From assembly GCA_027575765.1 (NCBI GenBank), contig JANBPT010000842.1:1-21173 (forward strand): a stretch of 21,173 bases of DNA. Reading direction: 5' to 3'. The position numbers were made by a program, and so were the translations under genes. Within the stretch, counting starts at the first letter, position 1. Every line of letters starts with the position of its first letter. The notes under the pieces were generated by a model that was given only the letters and a program-made list of their open reading frames with translations, was not told where the DNA came from and did not search any database. This DNA is from Tieghemiomyces parasiticus. Taxonomy: Eukaryota > Kickxellomycota > Dimargaritomycetes > Dimargaritales > Dimargaritaceae. Positions 9,360 through 19,331 of this stretch are shown one piece after another.

Positions 9360-10874
9360 TTATTTCTTGGACTTCTTCTTCTTGGATGACACAGGGGTGT
9401 CTACGTCCATACCGTCGCCGCTCTCCTTCTTGTTTTTCTTGGATTTCTTCTTTTCCTTCTTGGGGGTGGCGACAGTTTCCTCGTCAACGGCCATGTCGGC
9501 CTCCAGCTGCTTCTTCTTGATCTTCTTCTCGACCTTCTCCTCCAGCACCAACTCGTCGGAGGCTGGGTCGGCGGCAGCGCTGCTTTCTTCGGCCTTCAGC
9601 TCATTGACGACCGAAGTCATCACGTCAATGTTCTTCTGCGGGGCGGCGCCCTGCTCGTAGAAAGCGAGGCGACCCTCGACCTGCTTACGGAGCGCCTCAC
9701 CAAACTTGGTGGTAGGGGTCTCGGTGTAGCAGTCGATACGGGAGGCGATGGTACACTTGTTGGCGAGGAACCGGGAGATGCGGCCCTTGTTCTTAACGCC
9801 GGCGCGGCCAATGAAGGATGAGTGGTAAATGAGACCGTACTTGGGGGTCTTGCCGCGGGTCTTGAGGGCGCGGAACAGAGCCTTCTCGGCACCCAAGATC
9901 TGCACGGTGCTGGCCGGGAACTTGGACAGGTTAGTCAGACTGCCGGCGTGGGCAATGAGACGAGCGCCAACCATCTCGCCGATGAGGGCGCCAAGGTTCG
10001 GGGCGACGTGGCCCATCTTGGAAAGCAGGTACTCGTGGAGGCTCTTACGGTAGTCGGTAATGGACACCACGCGGGTGGCGAAGTTCTCAATATTGATCAG
10101 GTCCACTTCAGAGATGTCAGTGCCCATGGAGGTCCGCGATGCGTCCAGAATCTGACGGGCGCGCGCTTCGTCCTGCACCACCTCTTCAATAGCCGGCAAC
10201 TGGTCCTCGGTGAGGGTCGACTTGTTGCGGATGATTTTGACGAGGCGGGCGAACTGGCCGTGGTCGGAAACGATTTTGCCGAGCTCGGGGAAGTGCCACG
10301 AGTACCACTCACGGGCGCGCATGGCGAACGTGTTGACGTCCTTATCCAACTGGTCCAGGAGGCCAATGGCCTGGATGATCATGTTGTCGGACCGGTTCAC
10401 GTTGAACTTGACCTTGGCACGCGAGTAGCTGTGACCCAGACCAAGCTGTGCCTGGTACAGTTCGCTCTCCTTCATCTGCTTGAGTAGCACGTCGGCGTGC
10501 GCCCGGATTCCGCGGATCAGCTCCAGAACAATCTCGTCCGACACGCAGTTGTAGCCCAGCTGCTGCTTGATGGCACCCGCCAGGTTGCGCTCGCCCACGC
10601 CCAGCTCAAAGTTGGCCGCCTTGAATTTTCCCAGGTTCATCTCCAAGAATCCGCTCAGCGTCTCGTTGACCACACCCTCCGACACATCGTTGGCATTCTC
10701 GAGGGCGTCCGCCGCGCTCTTGAAGGGCACAAAGGAAACCAGCCGGACGACCTTGGAGAACATGGCCGCCTTGCCCGCCGCCTCCTGCACCTGCGACAGC
10801 TTGGCACCGATTTCCTCCATACCCGTGCGCTCGAACAGGCTGTAGCCTGACGACGTCTCAAACAGCACGTACAT
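9360..10874 (-). CDS. NOP56: Nucleolar box C/D snoRNP core protein NOP56
   Basis: NOP56 pairs with NOP58, fibrillarin and the 15.5K/Snu13 protein in box C/D snoRNPs, which guide 2'-O-methylation of rRNA in the nucleolus. The 504-residue uninterrupted frame starts at MYVLFETSSGYSLFE, the usual beginning. The NOP5 N-terminal domain spans about 1-70. A NOSIC-like region (about 148-202) contains the WYSWHFPEL signature. The NOP domain, about 250-400, carries NLGALIGEMVGARLIAHAGS and GAEKALFRALKTR. The tail from about 430 is acidic then lysine-rich, ending in KKE/KKK clusters typical of NOP56/NOP58. WYSWHFPEL and the SRAKVKFNVNR stretch favour NOP56 over NOP58. Length fits the fungal family (about 500 aa). 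There are no introns, unlike the other well-resolved genes here. Confidence 0.97.
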   Translation of the reverse strand: MYVLFETSSGYSLFERTGMEEIGAKLSQVQEAAGKAAMFSKVVRLVSFVPFKSAADALENANDVSEGVVNETLSGFLEMNLGKFKAANFELGVGERNLAGAIKQQLGYNCVSDEIVLELIRGIRAHADVLLKQMKESELYQAQLGLGHSYSRAKVKFNVNRSDNMIIQAIGLLDQLDKDVNTFAMRAREWYSWHFPELGKIVSDHGQFARLVKIIRNKSTLTEDQLPAIEEVVQDEARARQILDASRTSMGTDISEVDLINIENFATRVVSITDYRKSLHEYLLSKMGHVAPNLGALIGEMVGARLIAHAGSLTNLSKFPASTVQILGAEKALFRALKTRGKTPKYGLIYHSSFIGRAGVKNKGRISRFLANKCTIASRIDCYTETPTTKFGEALRKQVEGRLAFYEQGAAPQKNIDVMTSVVNELKAEESSAAADPASDELVLEEKVEKKIKKKQLEADMAVDEETVATPKKEKKKSKKNKKESGDGMDVDTPVSSKKKKSKK

Positions 10875-12420
10875 CGACTAAGGGTTTGTCGTGGGTTGTT
10901 CGTACCAGAGTAAGGCAGTGAGGAGGGAAGGGTGAGTTAGCAGAGGGTCAGCAAAAATGAAGGGGTTCAACGTAGTACGTTAGCGGCGCCGGGCTGGTCC
11001 CGGCAAACAAACTCTAGAGGCTTTCAACCTACCATGGTTATGAACTTGTACGAATCCGATCCGATACGAGACGAATGGCTTCGGGTGAAGGTTAGGGTAT
11101 AGTGAAATGTAGATGTCAAGTAACAGCGAGAAGAGCCCTCGGTATAGGTAGTAGGATTCCGAGGATCGAATTAGCGTGTATCGTTGCAAGTGTGAAGTGA
11201 CCGGGTAGGGGGACTTGGCGGTGCCGCAAGCGTGTTCCTTACCCTAGTGTCTTCTACTCAACTGCCTCTTGCCGCGGCTTTTTTCGCAGCCGGTCGTTCT
11301 TTTTTCTTTTTTTCACTTTTTTACCATGCGCAGCGGCTGTGAAGTGGGTTTTGGATCTTAACAGGCTGAAGGGCACAATGGGCTTAGGCTGCGCTCGCAG
11401 GAATTCCGTTACTAGCAGGAATGATATCGGCCTGCGAGAGATAGCACCCGTTCACTTTGGTCGCTACGCAGTGAAAAAAAAGATATTCCTTTCGGGACCA
11501 GCCACGGATGTGAACTGACAAAGACTAGGCCCATTACTGGCGCAAGATAGCCCTGTCCACTTGATGAGGGTGAGGCGAAGCGACTGATCCGGAAAAATTT
11601 GCAGTGGCACAGTTCAATCGTTATCATTAATTATCACGTGATTATAGCGTCTTGCTCCGAGTCCGCAGATTACACAATGTGGATGGTCCATTAGCATCAC
11701 GAAGTGAGCTCCCAGTTTAGGATAACGGGGTTTCTGCCGTCCAAGCGGCTGTGGATCAGGTAACAACCACACTGGGTACCATACCTGTAGATACAATCGT
11801 GTGCCTGTCCGCTGAGAAACTACCAGCATCTTCAACGACGGACCGCTTAGCGCTCTCGCATGGGTCTAAATAATCAAGTATTCACCATTATCGCCAAATG
11901 CTTAGTTTGCTTTGGCCCAACGGACTGTCGGTACTGTTCTTTTTTTCAATTTGCTTCCACTAACCTTGGGGTTGGACCGTGGACTGAGGGGGGGGGAAGT
12001 AAGGAATTTTCATATTTGGTTAGTGGTGGCGGGCCAGGCAATATAGGCGTGACAGCATGACAAAGGTGTCTATGGATTAGACGGAGTGCATTCGCTAACC
12101 ATTTTAATTATCAGCAGGGTACAGACATAAGAAACAAAGGGACGTATACAGAGATGGGGCTTTGTAGTCTGATTTTGCGTCCAGAAGGGAAGTGGTGGTG
12201 GTGGTCAGAAATGGACGACGAGATAACGACCGGCCGCGTTGGACAAGAACGATGCATGGAACACATTTGTGGTGAAATTTGTAGCGTTAACTAATCGATT
12301 AAGATAATGAAAAAAAATACAGAAAACGAAGAAGAGTTAGCCCCCTATTCCAGGTGCTCAGGCAGTAGCCGTTACTGATGACCCAACTTGTTGAAGGTGA
12401 CGGCAGGCACTGGATTTACG
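10875..12420. other. Intergenic, NOP56 upstream and CTK1-like downstream; no gene seen
   Basis: This 1.5-kb stretch separates two minus-strand genes, so it holds the NOP56 promoter and the 3' end of the kinase gene. T-runs lie at about 11279-11325. An AAAAATTT core at 11593-11600 and GATGAG at 11563-11568 resemble yeast RRPE and PAC ribosome-biogenesis elements, but sit about 700 bases from NOP56. A short GTG repeat lies at 12192-12204 and a G-run at 11988-11996. No open frame here has a recognisable domain. Confidence 0.6.
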
Positions 12421-15126
12421 TTACGGCAAGGGCGTATCTAGCTTGACGACCCGCCGCCCAGCCTCAGTCGCCGCAGCCAACGCGCCCGGCGGAGGTACAT
12501 CGCGTACCGCCGCGGCTTGCCGCTGGGACTTGCGCTTGGCCTTGTACTCATACTCATGCCAGTCGCCGTCGACGGTGGGAATATCCTCAGGTCGCGCCGG
12601 TGGCGGACTTTCAGTGGTGAAATACGGATGCTGAAGGGCCGCGGCGGCGGTAACACGGCGGTTGGGGCTGTAGATGAGGAGTGATTCAATGAGGTCAAGG
12701 GCTGCGGATGTCAGGAATGGATTCGCCTGGGCGAAGGTGGCCCGGAACTGGCGTGGGTGAGCGGCGTTGCGCCCGTTCAGGAGGGCGTACCACGGGTATC
12801 GTGGAAGTTCTGGCCAATAGGTTTGAGTGAAATCCTCCTGGACGGCAGGCAGAGACTGAGTTAGCGCCAAGGCGCGCGGGGAGCTGGTGTCCTCGGATGG
12901 AGTGGGGAGCATGCCGTCGGCAGCGTTAGAAAGTGCCGGGGTGGCGGAAGTGGTCGAAGCGGTCTCCCGCTTGCCGTATCCTGGAGATACCGGAGAAGGT
13001 GTCAGAGTCGTGGGCGCAGCCACGGCAGGCTCGGCGGTGGGGGTGCCCATGATCCGGTAGATACTTTCGAGTTGCGAAATTTCGTCGGTTCCCGTAAAGG
13101 CAGCCTTGCGGGTGAACAATTCCAGCATGAGGCAGCCGAGTCCCCACACGTCGGCTGGGGGACCGTAGAGAGTGGCACCCAACAGAAGCTCCGGGGGCCG
13201 ATACCACAGGGTGATGACACGGTTGGTGTAGTCGTGCATGCGAGCGTGGTCAAAGTGGCGGGCAAGGCCGAAATCGGCAAACTTGAGCTGGCCCTGGCGG
13301 TTGAGTAGGAGATTGGAGCCCTTAATATCGCGGTGAAGGACCCCCTGGCCATGAAGGTAGGCCAACCCGGACAGCATCTGGTGACAGAGTCCTTTGAGTT
13401 GGGCGGCGTCGGGGCACCACTGCGGGTGGGCCAGCATGCCCGCCAGGTCAAAGTCCATGTACTCAAAGATCATGTAGATGGACCCGTCCGCCGCAGTCAG
13501 CGTTCCGTGGAGCTTCAGGATATTGGGGTGACTGAGTGCTCGCAGTAGTTTGATCTCGCGCATCGCTGTGATGGGGAACCCTTCCTTTTCCGATTCCATC
13601 CGAAACCGCTTGAGGGCCACCACTGAACCCGTGGTCTGATGCACCGCCTTGTACACCTTACCGTACGTGCCCTCACCAACCTGGGCCACTTTGCGGTATG
13701 CCTCAATGCCGCTGATAGGCGCCCGGCTCAGGGTGCGAGCACCCGGGGTATAACCTGAGGGCACACGGTAGCCCGGCGACGGGTTGGCAGTGGCTGGCCA
13801 GGTAACTGGCCGTGTTTCTTCACCCGACGCGGCCCCGTCCCGTTCCAGGGCCATCGTATCAGATTCGTCGGCGCTGTTGACCCGGTCGCGGCCCCGGCCG
13901 ATACTAGGCTCTCGGGTCCGGGACGTCCCAACCTTACGCACAGAGCTGCTGACTTTCCGAACAGTGGAAGACGAGGAGGGACCGCGGCCACCCGACCTCG
14001 CCCGCCGGCCCCGAGTGGTGCTGGTGTACTCCTTATAGCGCTCAAGAATGTGGCGGCCGGAAGAGCGACGTGGGGAGGGGGAAATATCTCGACGATATCG
14101 GCGGGGACTACGCGAACGAGCCGCGGGTGTGCGGTCGCACCGAGAGACCGAGCGTCGTGGTGAGCGGGAGAGGCTGCGGCGGCTACGCCGGTGCCGGCGA
14201 TGACGGTCGCCGGAAGGAGTCCGACTGCGCGACGGGCGTCTGGGCTGCCGTGAATTACGATCACGCCGTCGAAGGCTAGGGGACGTATCCCTGCGGTCTC
14301 GTCGATTGATTTCACGGCCGCGGGTCGACGGGCCAGGGCTGGTCTCGTAACGGTGCCGGGAAGACCGATACTAGCGACAACGGTGGGGAGAGAGAGGGTA
14401 GGGCGCGGTGTGGTGGTCAAAGCAATTGCTTAGTGGAGGTTAGCCATGGGGTCACGTTGTCAGTTTCCTTCATGGGCTAGCACCATCGTGTCGCCTACAA
14501 GACTTCCGCAAGGCGTCTTGACTACACACAGGCTTGGTATGACTTACCTCGAGTGACCGTGAGCGCTCACGGCGGTCACCCCGTCGGGACCATGTGACCG
14601 AAGGCGATCGACGGCGTGGGTTATGCTCGTCGTCGTAGCGAGGTCGTTTCTCGTTCCGCCGGAACGAACGATCGCGCGACTCGCGGCGGCGACGGCTGGC
14701 GCGGCGGTCATCATCTTCTTCGCTGTCGTCGTCGCCGCCGGGTCGGTAGCAATTGTCCTTGAATCCAGGCTGGAAGTCACGGCCAAAATCGCGCCGCCGG
14801 CGCTTCGACTTACCCCCGGACCGGCCCTTACGACCACTACTACGCCCCGTTGATGACCCGTTGGCCCAGGGGGGTCGCTGGGGTGGTAGCGGAGAGCGCT
14901 CACCAAATGGGCGTGATGAGCGGTCGTGCTCGGGCGATCGTCGCCGGCTAGGCTGACGACCTCGGCTGCGGCTGCGAGCAGATCGTGACGACGCGCGAGA
15001 GGGGCTATAGTAGCCTCCCGATTCCTCGCCGTCGCTCCAGCCAGGGCGGCTCTGGGGGACGGGTTCACCCCCGGCACGCGGAACGGCTCGGCCGGACGGC
15101 GAAATGGACCGGGGTTGCGTGGGCAT
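12421..15126 (-). CDS. CTK1/CDK12-type RNA polymerase II CTD kinase with RS-rich N-terminus
   Basis: Kinases of this family, with a K-type cyclin, phosphorylate Ser2 of the RNA polymerase II C-terminal repeats during elongation. Exon 1 is 15126-14548 (193 codons, ending GAG/GTAAGT). A 177-nt intron ends in CGCTAG, and exon 2 is 14370-12421, in phase, giving 842 aa. Residues 1 to about 340 are Arg/Ser-rich with an acidic patch (DDDSEEDDD). The kinase domain runs from about 417 to 780: glycine loop GEGTYGKV (425-432), VALK lysine 447, PITAMRE (459-465), HRD (539-541), DFG (559-561), activating Thr 575 in YTNRVITLWYRPPE. PITAxRE plus the basic extension after the kinase (HEYEYKAKRKSQRQ, like the CDK12 C-terminal helix) favours CTK1/CDK12 over CDK9 (PITALRE) or cell-cycle CDKs. 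A Ser/Thr/Pro/Ala-rich insert of about 70 residues (about 639-708) interrupts the C-lobe after MGTPT. All catalytic residues are intact. Confidence 0.92.
14371..14547 (-). other. Coding intron of the CTK1/CDK12-like gene
   Basis: The GTAAGT donor directly follows the exon-1 GAG codon, and the acceptor is a TTGTCGCTAG preceded by a pyrimidine-rich stretch. The codon just before the exon-2 start in this frame is TAG, so splicing is needed to connect the two Arg/Ser-rich halves. Both sides read as Arg/Ser-rich protein only in the chosen frame. Confidence 0.85.
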
Positions 15127-15128
15127 GC

Positions 15129-15229
15129 CTGAGGTGAGTCAAATGAGGGATTGCCAATTTTTATCAACGATGACGGGAAGATCAGGAAGACGGAGGACAG
15201 CTAAATGGGCGAGGAACGAGATGACTTAC
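15129..15229 (-). other. Probable 5' UTR intron of the CTK1/CDK12-like gene
   Basis: On the minus strand a consensus donor (CCACT/GTAAGT) at 15229 is followed by a branch-like TTTGACTCAC and an ACCTCAG acceptor ending at 15129, two bases before the start codon at 15126. The 101-nt size matches the coding introns. The acceptor so close to the ATG supports that start and would keep the leader short. Confidence 0.55.
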
Positions 15230-17880
15230 AGTGGTTAGATGGATCAAGTCAAGGGTTAATGCCGCCACTTTGTTTTGACTTGACTCTAACTCTCCGAGTG
15301 TGTGGCAAGGTCAACTATAGTCGCCCCCTATTCCCAAACCCAGGCCGGTGTTCTATATTTTAAGCGCTGAACGCTGATGCCGTTTACACCGCAGTTCTTA
15401 GTGTATTAGGTTCATTAGCCTATGTAGCGCGGTTTAGATGATCAGAAGCACAGGCGGCAGGGTGTACCGTGATGAGATGTGCAGCCCGAGTAAGAAACTC
15501 GCAACAAGGGAAAGAGGATGCCAACGTAGGAGGGATCGCAACCAAGTTGAATTGAGTGTATTTAAGTGGCGAGTAGAAATCTATTGCATACTTAACAAAC
15601 CTTCAGTGGCTGTATTTCAACTAATAAAACCCCGGTGACGGGTGTCTGTTTTATAGGAGAAGGGACTAGGTTGCGGCTTTCCCAGACGATAAACTGTGGA
15701 CCGGATGTGCCAGGTGCATGTCTATTGGCGGTGTGTTTATGCCCTAATGAGTCCCACACTTAAGACTTTCACAGGCTTGTGGTAAACTCACCGTCTTGAT
15801 GAAGAGGAGGGACATAGAGGTATTGTCCTCCGTCTACCACATTTCTTGCCATTCTAGGACGAGAGGCAGGCCCGCTGTTACAGCGCTTAGAATGCTTGGT
15901 ATATAAGTGGCTGTTGCTATGCTCCGTAGAAAAGGTATTAATTAGAAGCGCTCTAAATCAACTGATATTAGTGGGTGGTTAGTTAGGATCAAGGTAGAAA
16001 AGGGGTTGAATGGATCAATAGGCTTCACCCCCAATACACATAATGGTTTTTGCGGTTACTGTAGCCGACCACCGCTGGCTAATTGACAAACGGCCAAGCT
16101 TCTTGGCCAATTTTTTCACTCTTTGCTAATTCGGAAATTAGCCATTCCCGATTATAGGCTTCTATTTTCGTTTTTCCCCTTTGAGACTCTCCTCGCTTTC
16201 TCTCTCAAATGATCCAAAGGTTTCTGTTCTCTTCAGCGGATGCCTCCGGCATCGCTTCATCTAACCCCTGCTTTGACCGACTCTATGATTGTACTCTAGC
16301 ACATTTTGTTACCAAGGCGCCCCCTAGGAAGCCTCCTAGTCAAAGAAAGCTGCCTCCCTTCCGAACCTGGCTTCCTGATGGAATGTGCCAACTTCCATCA
16401 CTGCTTTCCCTTACTCTTTGAGAACCAGGAAGGCGGCGGCCTTCAGACTTTGAAGGAGAATTCGACTGGACTTGGGTTTTAACCTTCACGGGAAAAGTCT
16501 CCAACTCAAGTGCCTCAAGTTACACCAAATGGTTTTGTGTCATCTTTTGAAACCACACTTATTTAAAGATGGTGAATTAGCCATAAACAACGGATTTGTT
16601 AAGTGCGTAAAAAATACTGTTTCTTTATTTCTACCTGGCCTTCTCGCCTACAATCCGCCCTCAGTCTTTCTCTAGTTGCTCCTTCTCTCGGGCTACATAC
16701 CCCGTCACAATATAAGTACCGACCCCCCCCCCCCCAGTTTCACCAATACACTTCAATAACCCCTTGTATTAAGATTCAACATTATGATTGTTTACCCACC
16801 CCATGGGCCACCCGTGGTCTCCTAGTACTTTTATCCCCTCCCCTGATCTCTGGTACCACAGCTTGGTTGGCCAGCAAAGTGGGATAGGATTACATGAACA
16901 TGCTATATAGCGACCACCAATATGAGGAGTTATGGGGGGGGGCAGAATGGGAAGTCCTAGTGGGTCGTTCAGCTTTAAGAAGAAGTATGCCTGAACTGAC
17001 TAGATAACACGGCAAGGTTGAGAATGATAAATCATACTTCAGTTAGGGTGCTTGGTATAAACATAACGTCGTCCTCTAAATATGGGCTGAATATGTGGGT
17101 TTCTTTTATCTCTGAATACATGGTAGGGGAAGCTGAAAATGAAAGGTTGTTTAAAACAAGAAAATGGATCTCCATCCGGATGAAAATGGGTACAATATTG
17201 TATCCTTATATGGTGGTAAGAGAGGGAATGAAGTGGTTAAGGGCGGCTGCCCCTCTATACCCATGTAGAAGGGGGGGCTGTTGATCCTCCTTGGATTACT
17301 GAGTCGTTGTTGGCCTGATGGGCATCATGGGTGTGGAAGTAGTGGGGCTCACCTCACTACCACCACAACTATTATGAGTTGAAAGTGGATATTATAAATT
17401 TAGAGATTACTAGACAGCAACTGGTAAAATAGTGGGTTTGGGGTGCTGATCAATGAGGCCAGTGATTTGGTAAGATGTTGAGGGATACCTATACCTAGGC
17501 TAGAACAGTAGGAGTTATAATACAATGGCAAGGAAACTGAAGCCAGCTGGCAGGTTGGTGAATGGAGAGAAATAGAGCAATAGCCCTTGAAGCCCATTTT
17601 CAATTAATATAAGGTCGTGGGTCCTAGAAAGACGTGATGAAAAGGCCCATAAACTCTCTAGCTTAGGTACATCGTATGTAAATTTATTAAGCACCACATT
17701 GAGTCCAACCATGGTAGCTGTGAATTCACCCTGTGGTGGTTGGGAACCATCACATTAGATTATCCCAAGGTAAAGTCCAAGTCTACTATTTCAGAACCAT
17801 AAATTCTGTGGTAGTAGAATAGCCTTTTGGTTATGGTACTAGCCTTGTGCCTAATAGCAGCACAATAGGTAAAGAGAAGC
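15230..17880. other. AT-richer intergenic DNA without a recognised gene
   Basis: This 2.6-kb stretch has lower GC than the genes around it and only short, discontinuous frames. A cluster of short hairpins lies at 16077-16143. Pyrimidine-rich DNA with a 70-codon frame (16209-16421) follows, then a run of 13 C at 16723-16735. Nothing matches a family I know. Together with the inverted repeat and transposase relic to its right, this looks like a repeat-accumulating interval, but I could not assign its contents to named elements. Confidence 0.5.
16077..16143. repeat. Nested short inverted repeats
   Basis: GGCTAATT at 16077-16084 is complementary to AATTAGCC at 16136-16143. Between them are a perfect 7-bp stem with a 3-base loop (GGCCAAG 16092-16098, CTTGGCC 16102-16108) and a second GCTAATT (16125-16131) able to pair with the same right arm (16136-16142). 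It could form alternative hairpins on either strand. Function is unknown; a transposon end or a terminator-like fold are possibilities. Confidence 0.7.
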
Positions 17881-18415
17881 TATATGGAAGTCTGATGTTT
17901 TATTGAGGTGGCCAGTGGATAAATATTTCATATTTGTCCCAATCAAAACCATAATATGAAGTTTGACTGTAGCAATCGTGTGAAACAGTGTAAGCAGAAG
18001 CATACAAAGAACACGGCATAAAGGCAGGCGGGTAAACAGTGAGGGCAGGATAGCATAGAAAAGAGTAGTCGTGTTAAGAAAAATGTAATATAACACTAGA
18101 CTTGTTTGGTTGATGATTATCGGACTGCGAATCTGAGGTGAGGTGCCAATGGTTCCAAGCCTGCAGTATGGCAGTAATCACCTTGACCACACCAAGTTAA
18201 TCAAGTTCTCTTCTCACACCCATGTAATAAGCATTTTAGTTGATACCATGCCCTTGCTGTCGTCCCGTTTATATTTCCACGATTTCTCTTACTTTCTTCT
18301 TTCCCTCTTTCACATGGTTGCTGCCACTAAATTTTGTATGGTAATGCAGGTCGGATGGTATATATAAAATACTTGTCTGTCAACAACCTCCATAAAAAAC
18401 CACACTTCCATATAA
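17881..18415. repeat. Diverged inverted repeat, arms about 240 bp
   Basis: The reverse complement of 17881-18120 resembles 18172-18415. Exact shared words include CTTCCATATA at the outer ends and TTTCACA in the middle. Between these, by eye, about two thirds of bases match, with small indels. Conceptual translations of the two arms, in opposite directions, also look alike (for example FHTIATVK versus FHMVAATK, and MKYLS versus IKYLS). The arms face each other across about 50 bases. They could be two opposite insertions of one dispersed repeat, or the ends of a fold-back element. Confidence 0.6.
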
Positions 18416-18977
18416 CGTTGCTGTGTTTCTATGGTATCCTCACCTCCTCAGTATGTACTAGCACCACATTTACCCTTTTGTCCATCGTTCTATTTCCTTG
18501 CCTATTGTTTCTACCAATACATTACCTCTTTTCCATTCGCCTCAAAAAACTGATAAGAGCAAACATTAGTGACTTCTGAAGCATCCCCAGCCTCCCTGGG
18601 TGCCTCCTCCATTCTATCACCTCTACTCTCCCCTTTGTATTATTTTGTGTTTCGTAGCATTTGGTTACGCCTTGTAGCTTTACCCTCCCATTGGCCCGCT
18701 CCGTACAGCTTATATCTACCCTCATTAGCCATGGGCTAACCCATAGCTTATTTAGTACTAGACTAGCCAGCTCCTGCCAGTTTAGATCTGTTAGTGTTAG
18801 CCGCCATTTACCCATACTATAGATTGACTGACCGGTTCTTCTTTTTTTACCTGATGCGGCCTGCTACCTTTGAGTGCCAAACCCCCTGATGACAAAGGCC
18901 TCCGCCAACCACTACCTAAATTATGCTGTTGCCACCCCTGCCTGCATTTCGAACACCAAAGCCAGACTTCTGCCAGG
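18416..18977. other. Non-coding DNA between inverted repeat and transposase relic
   Basis: No recognised gene. It may include degraded upstream parts of the transposase, but I could not find the first two catalytic Asp motifs in any frame. A short minus-strand frame at 18522-18815 has no recognisable domain. Confidence 0.4.
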
Positions 18978-19232
18978 CACCCTTCCCTGTACTGTTCTGA
19001 CCTAGTCCTCTGCAACTACTGGTTGCTTGGAGTTGTTAAACGGTGGCTGGGCAGTAGGAGATTCACCACCCTGGAGGCGGCTGTGGGCGTGTGGCAATCG
19101 GAGCTGGACAATCTCCCGCCAAGTGATTCAAGAAAGCATTTCAATAGCTGGATGGTAAGGGCGTGCCAAGTGGTACAGAGTGGTCATTGGTTTAATAATG
19201 AATCATTAAGGCGTCAGTCGTCAGCAACCTAA
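18978..19232 (+). pseudogene. Mariner/Tc1-type transposase C-terminal relic
   Basis: The frame reads HPSLYCSDLVLCNYWLLG, then WLGSRRF, then FNSWMVRACQVVQSGHWFN. This follows the order of the mariner-family C-terminus: HPPYSPDLAPxDYxLF, the K/RxLxGxRF segment, the FxxWxxRxxxCIxxxGxYF end. Cut-and-paste transposases of this family use a DDD/DDE triad; the third acidic residue sits in the xDYxLF motif. Here that position is Asn (codon AAC at 19014-19016), so the enzyme would be dead. Only about 75 recognisable residues remain. The upstream frame back to 18870 is open but not recognisable, and no N-terminal DNA-binding part or matching terminal inverted repeat was found. It lies just beyond the 3' end of the NRPS gene. 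Confidence 0.6.
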
Positions 19233-19331
19233 TAGATCTTCTATAATGGCAAAAACACTCGGGTGCTGTTAACAATACCATGTGGAATCGAAATATTCTA
19301 CTGGGGTTTGGAAACCTAGGGCGAAGGAGAA

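Noticed and set aside
9822..10487. 221-codon plus-strand frame opposite NOP56
   Set aside because: It is antisense to a highly conserved NOP56 region. GC-rich third positions on the coding strand keep the antisense frame open, and there is no recognisable domain.
11563..11600. PAC-like GATGAG and RRPE-like AAAAATTT upstream of NOP56
   Set aside because: These yeast ribosome-biogenesis elements usually lie within about 200 bases of the start. Here they are about 700 bases away, and both are incomplete and common by chance.
13728..14420. 230-codon minus-strand frame over the kinase N-terminal region
   Set aside because: It is a shadow of the Arg/Ser-rich coding frame. The true frame is continuous with the kinase domain and joins exon 1 in phase.
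16209..16421. 70-codon frame starting ATGATCCAAAGG after a pyrimidine-rich tract
   Set aside because: No recognisable domain, no splice context, and repeat-rich surroundings. Kept only as a note in the intergenic entry.
17018..17284. 88-codon plus-strand frame, checked as a possible mariner N-terminal part
   Set aside because: It contains no helix-turn-helix or first catalytic Asp motif, and does not continue toward the C-terminal relic.
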